DNA from: Alphaproteobacteria bacterium
GTDB lineage: Bacteria > Pseudomonadota > Alphaproteobacteria > Rhizobiales > Xanthobacteraceae
Assembly (NCBI GenBank): GCA_005884465.1
Contig: VAZH01000446.1
Span: 1 to 6,396 of the forward strand
DNA: 6,396 nucleotides
Reading direction: 5' to 3'
Shown here piece after piece: positions 5,891 to 6,396 of this stretch. The position numbers and the translations under genes were made by a program. Below the pieces are notes generated by a model. The model did no database searches, was not told where the DNA came from, and was given only the letters and a program-made list of their open reading frames with translations. Within the stretch, counting starts at the first letter, position 1, and every line of letters starts with the position of its first letter.

Positions 5891-6092
5891 AGCGATGCAA
5901 ACATAAGCGTGACAAGACCCATGCGTGTTTCACGGATGCCCATGCGGTCCACGTGAAATGGCGCACCAGCGCGAGGGCGGCGAACAGGCCGGCAATCGAA
6001 AACACCGTTGACGAGATGCGTCGAGCCAAGACCGCCGCCGTTGCCGCAAGCTCGGGGTCCCCGCAAGGATTAGCAAGTGGTATCGGCAAACG
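5891..6092. other. Intergenic region between sodB terminator and permease pair
   Basis: About 200 bases with no convincing gene. On the minus strand a frame running from within sodB to 5865 encodes a hydrophobic stretch (ISSTVFSIAGLFAALALVRHF) with fairly GC-rich third positions, but its only ATG lies inside sodB and no Shine-Dalgarno-backed internal start was found. A 22-codon ORF (ATG 5943, stop 5875) ends in LCRRD. Short repeats are present: CCCATGCG at 5918-5925 and 5939-5946, and an inverted repeat TTTCACG/CGTGAAA (5928-5934/5952-5958). It must hold the promoter of the permease pair, but no clear -35/-10 pair is visible. Confidence 0.5.
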
Positions 6093-6120
6093 AAAAGGCG
6101 GCAGCCAGGATGCTGCCGCC
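6093..6120 (-). terminator. Intrinsic terminator of sodB
   Basis: In minus-strand RNA, GGCGGCAGC (6120-6112) pairs perfectly with GCUGCCGCC (6105-6097) around a 6-base loop, followed by UUUU (6096-6093). The 9-bp GC-rich stem plus U-run, about 40 bases past the sodB stop, is a standard Rho-independent terminator and separates sodB from the downstream permease genes. Confidence 0.88.
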
Positions 6121-6159
6121 CCAAGAATCCGTCGCCTGGCAAATTTCTCTTTGCTCCGG

Positions 6160-6396
6160 TCAGGCTTTCGAGAACAGCTGGTCGACATACTCCCAGTTCA
6201 CCAGGTGATCGATCCACGCCTTCAGATAATCCGGCCGGCGATTGCGATAATCGATGTAATAGGAGTGCTCCCAGACGTCGACGCCGAGGAGCGGAGTGGC
6301 GCCATGGACCAGCGGGTTCTCGCCATTGGGCGTCTTGGAAATCTCGAGCTTGCCATTCTTCACCGACAACCACGCCCAGCCCGAACCGAACTGGGC
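6160..6396 (-). CDS. sodB: Fe/Mn superoxide dismutase, C-terminal part (5' end outside window)
   Basis: The last 78 residues of an iron/manganese superoxide dismutase, which converts superoxide to hydrogen peroxide and oxygen. The frame is open from the window edge ([12 protein letters not shown]..) to the TGA at 6162-6160. The family signature DVWEH (40-44 of the visible part) supplies two metal ligands, Asp40 and His44, and is followed by [13 protein letters not shown] and the C-terminal helices. The internal GTG/Met at 6369 is not the true start, because conserved GSGWAWL lies upstream of it. The residues that best separate Fe from Mn enzymes lie in the missing N-terminal half, so the symbol is a family-level choice. 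A terminator follows, so it is probably not co-transcribed with the zinc genes. Confidence 0.95.
   Translation of the reverse strand, partial: AQFGSGWAWLSVKNGKLEISKTPNGENPLVHGATPLLGVDVWEHSYYIDYRNRRPDYLKAWIDHLVNWEYVDQLFSKA

Noticed and set aside
5930..6373. Open frame overlapping sodB on the same strand
   Set aside because: It is a frame-shifted reading of the conserved SOD sequence and has no motif of its own.
1..6396. CRISPR arrays, tRNA/rRNA genes, insertion sequences
   Set aside because: No regularly spaced direct repeats, no recognisable tRNA cloverleaf or rRNA sequence, and no transposase or terminal inverted repeats were seen on either strand.

Overview
The window is GC-rich, with tightly packed genes all read from the minus strand. 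Protein sequences and base composition suggest an alphaproteobacterium of the Bradyrhizobium/Rhodopseudomonas kind. That assignment is inference from general family resemblance; no rRNA or species marker is present.

Following the direction of transcription (right to left): (1) positions 6396-6160 hold the C-terminal part of an Fe/Mn superoxide dismutase, closed by a strong intrinsic terminator at 6093-6120. (2) Positions 6092-5891 contain no convincing gene, only a possible short ORF and some repeats. (3) Positions 5890-4740 encode two small membrane proteins joined by an ATGA overlap. They are diverged copies of each other and together look like one COG0701/ArsP_1-type permease split into two half-genes. 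(4) Positions 4739-4678 form a compact control region: a 9-bp perfect hairpin followed at once by a perfect 17-bp Zur-type palindrome. (5) Positions 4677 to 1 (continuing past the edge) form an apparent zinc-uptake operon: a 64-residue His-rich one-span membrane protein, ABC ATPase (ZnuC-like), ABC permease (ZnuB-like), periplasmic metal-binding protein (ZnuA/AztC-like), a CobW/COG0523 GTPase with a CxCC motif and a 14-His loop, and a cytoplasmic WD40-type beta-propeller whose start overlaps the GTPase stop (TGATG).

A coherent reading is that zinc-replete Zur shuts off the operator at 4684-4700. Under zinc limitation the SBP captures zinc in the periplasm and the BC complex imports it. The His-rich mini-protein and the His-loop GTPase could then buffer or deliver it, with the WD40 protein as a possible partner. 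Known family biology supports the transporter, Zur and GTPase parts. The roles of the mini-protein and the WD40 protein are inferred from position only. The most unusual items are the His-rich leading gene with almost no 5' leader, the repeat-derived palindromes inside the SBP signal-peptide coding region, and the split permease.
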